This document shows positions 5,340-5,565 of a stretch of DNA of 5,565 nucleotides, piece after piece (position 1 is the first letter of the stretch; the number at the start of each line of letters is the position of its first letter). The DNA comes from Desulfobacteraceae bacterium. Lineage in GTDB: Bacteria; Desulfobacterota; DSM-4660; Desulfatiglandales; B25-G16. A program made the translations under genes and the position numbers. The stretch lies in NCBI GenBank assembly GCA_030615565.1, contig JAUWZC010000153.1:1-5565 (forward strand). The letters are read 5' to 3'. The notes under the pieces were generated by a model. It saw only the letters and a program-made list of their open reading frames with translations. It did not search any database and was not told where the DNA came from.

Positions 5340-5362
5340 CTCCTATATTTTCAAGGATTATA
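5340..5362 (-). promoter_or_regulatory. queF leader: Shine-Dalgarno and possible -10 box
   Basis: AGGAG (complement of 5340-5344) is the ribosome binding site of queF. TATAAT (complement of 5357-5362) is a perfect -10 hexamer, but no convincing -35 lies 16-18 bases upstream, and the transcript would have a very short leader. No preQ1 riboswitch motif was recognised. Confidence 0.35.
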
Positions 5363-5415
5363 AAAGGAAAGTTTGCCGAATACTTTGAAAAATTGATCGG
5401 GAAATGTCAATATCA

Positions 5416-5478
5416 AAAGTGCCTAAAGTTTAACCCGCCGTAAGTCTGGCGGGTAAAAGTGAACTAAAGTGCCTAAAG
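5416..5478. repeat. Two copies of AAAGTGCCTAAAG flanking a GC-rich hairpin
   Basis: AAAGTGCCTAAAG occurs identically at 5416-5428 and 5466-5478, 50 bases apart. Between them ACCCGCC (5433-5439) and GGCGGGT (5448-5454) form a 7-bp stem with an 8-base loop. An ACTAAAGT-like unit precedes the second copy. It has the form of a short dispersed intergenic repeat; two copies are too few for a CRISPR array. Confidence 0.55.
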
Positions 5479-5565
5479 CCTGCCCTGGCGCGACGAGCTT
5501 AAATAAAGACTATTAAGTCTATAATGCGATAGGTGCTTTTATCAGCCTATTAAGATTATAGGCCA
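5479..5565. other. Non-coding AT-rich edge with small dyads
   Basis: No coding frame runs through in any direction; all six frames meet stops. Small dyads are present: AGACT-ATTA-AGTCT (5507-5520) and ATAGG (5530-5534) with CCTAT (5546-5550). ATTAAG followed by a TATA-containing stretch appears twice (5512-5525, 5549-5562). No gene or known RNA is recognised. Confidence 0.4.

Noticed and set aside
5405..5410. TTGACA (- strand) as the -35 box of queF
   Set aside because: It lies 42 bases from the TATAAT at 5357-5362, and no -10-like hexamer is found at 16-18 bases from it.
5331..5415. preQ1 riboswitch controlling queF
   Set aside because: No class I-like stem-loop with the C-rich loop and A-rich tail was seen in the leader, and a class II fold was not evident by eye.
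5416..5478. CRISPR array
   Set aside because: Only two 13-nt repeats with one spacer that is itself a hairpin; no further units up to the window end.

Overview
The window looks like AT-rich bacterial DNA from a strict anaerobe. The genes are Hdr/Flx-type soluble electron-transfer genes full of cysteine clusters, as found in sulfate reducers, syntrophs and related lineages (Desulfobacterota, Nitrospirota and similar). The short intergenic repeats resemble those often seen in such genomes. No rRNA or marker gene is present, so the taxon is an inference. In-frame use of TGA as selenocysteine implies a host that makes selenoproteins.

Positions 1-3614 (+ strand) hold the 3' part of an electron-bifurcating complex operon: the C-terminal end of HdrA, an MvhD/FlxD subunit, an FdhB-like two-cluster iron-sulfur protein, a sulfhydrogenase-beta/AsrA-like iron-sulfur protein, and an FAD/NAD(P)H-binding subunit with a terminal [2Fe-2S] motif. 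This matches the FlxABCD-HdrABC arrangement. NAD(P)H would be oxidised at the FlxA-like subunit and electrons passed through the FlxB/C-like proteins and MvhD/FlxD to HdrA. The HdrA flavin would then split them between ferredoxin and a disulfide acceptor. The most notable feature is that the MvhD/FlxD gene is interrupted at codon 67 by TGA exactly where the family has the cysteine of its G-C-H-P-G motif. The reading frame continues for 76 more family-like residues, and a SECIS-like hairpin lies just downstream. It is therefore best read as a selenoprotein of 143 residues, not a broken gene. Two spacers inside the operon (142-244 and 2673-2768) carry unrelated imperfect inverted repeats.

Positions 3648-5330 hold two genes on the - strand, convergent with the operon: a zinc-finger-less DnaJ/CbpA-type co-chaperone and, upstream of it, a short divergent QueF-family protein (preQ0 reductase fold). 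The 330-base gap between them (4611-4940) is not empty. It holds a large nested palindrome of about 181 bp with 29/31-nt terminal inverted repeats (MITE-like, with a 51-codon open frame across it), a strong 29-nt hairpin with a GCGAAGC core, and a weaker AT-rich hairpin after queF.

Positions 5331-5565 are non-coding: the queF ribosome binding site and leader, two copies of a 13-nt repeat around a GC-rich hairpin, and AT-rich small dyads up to the edge.
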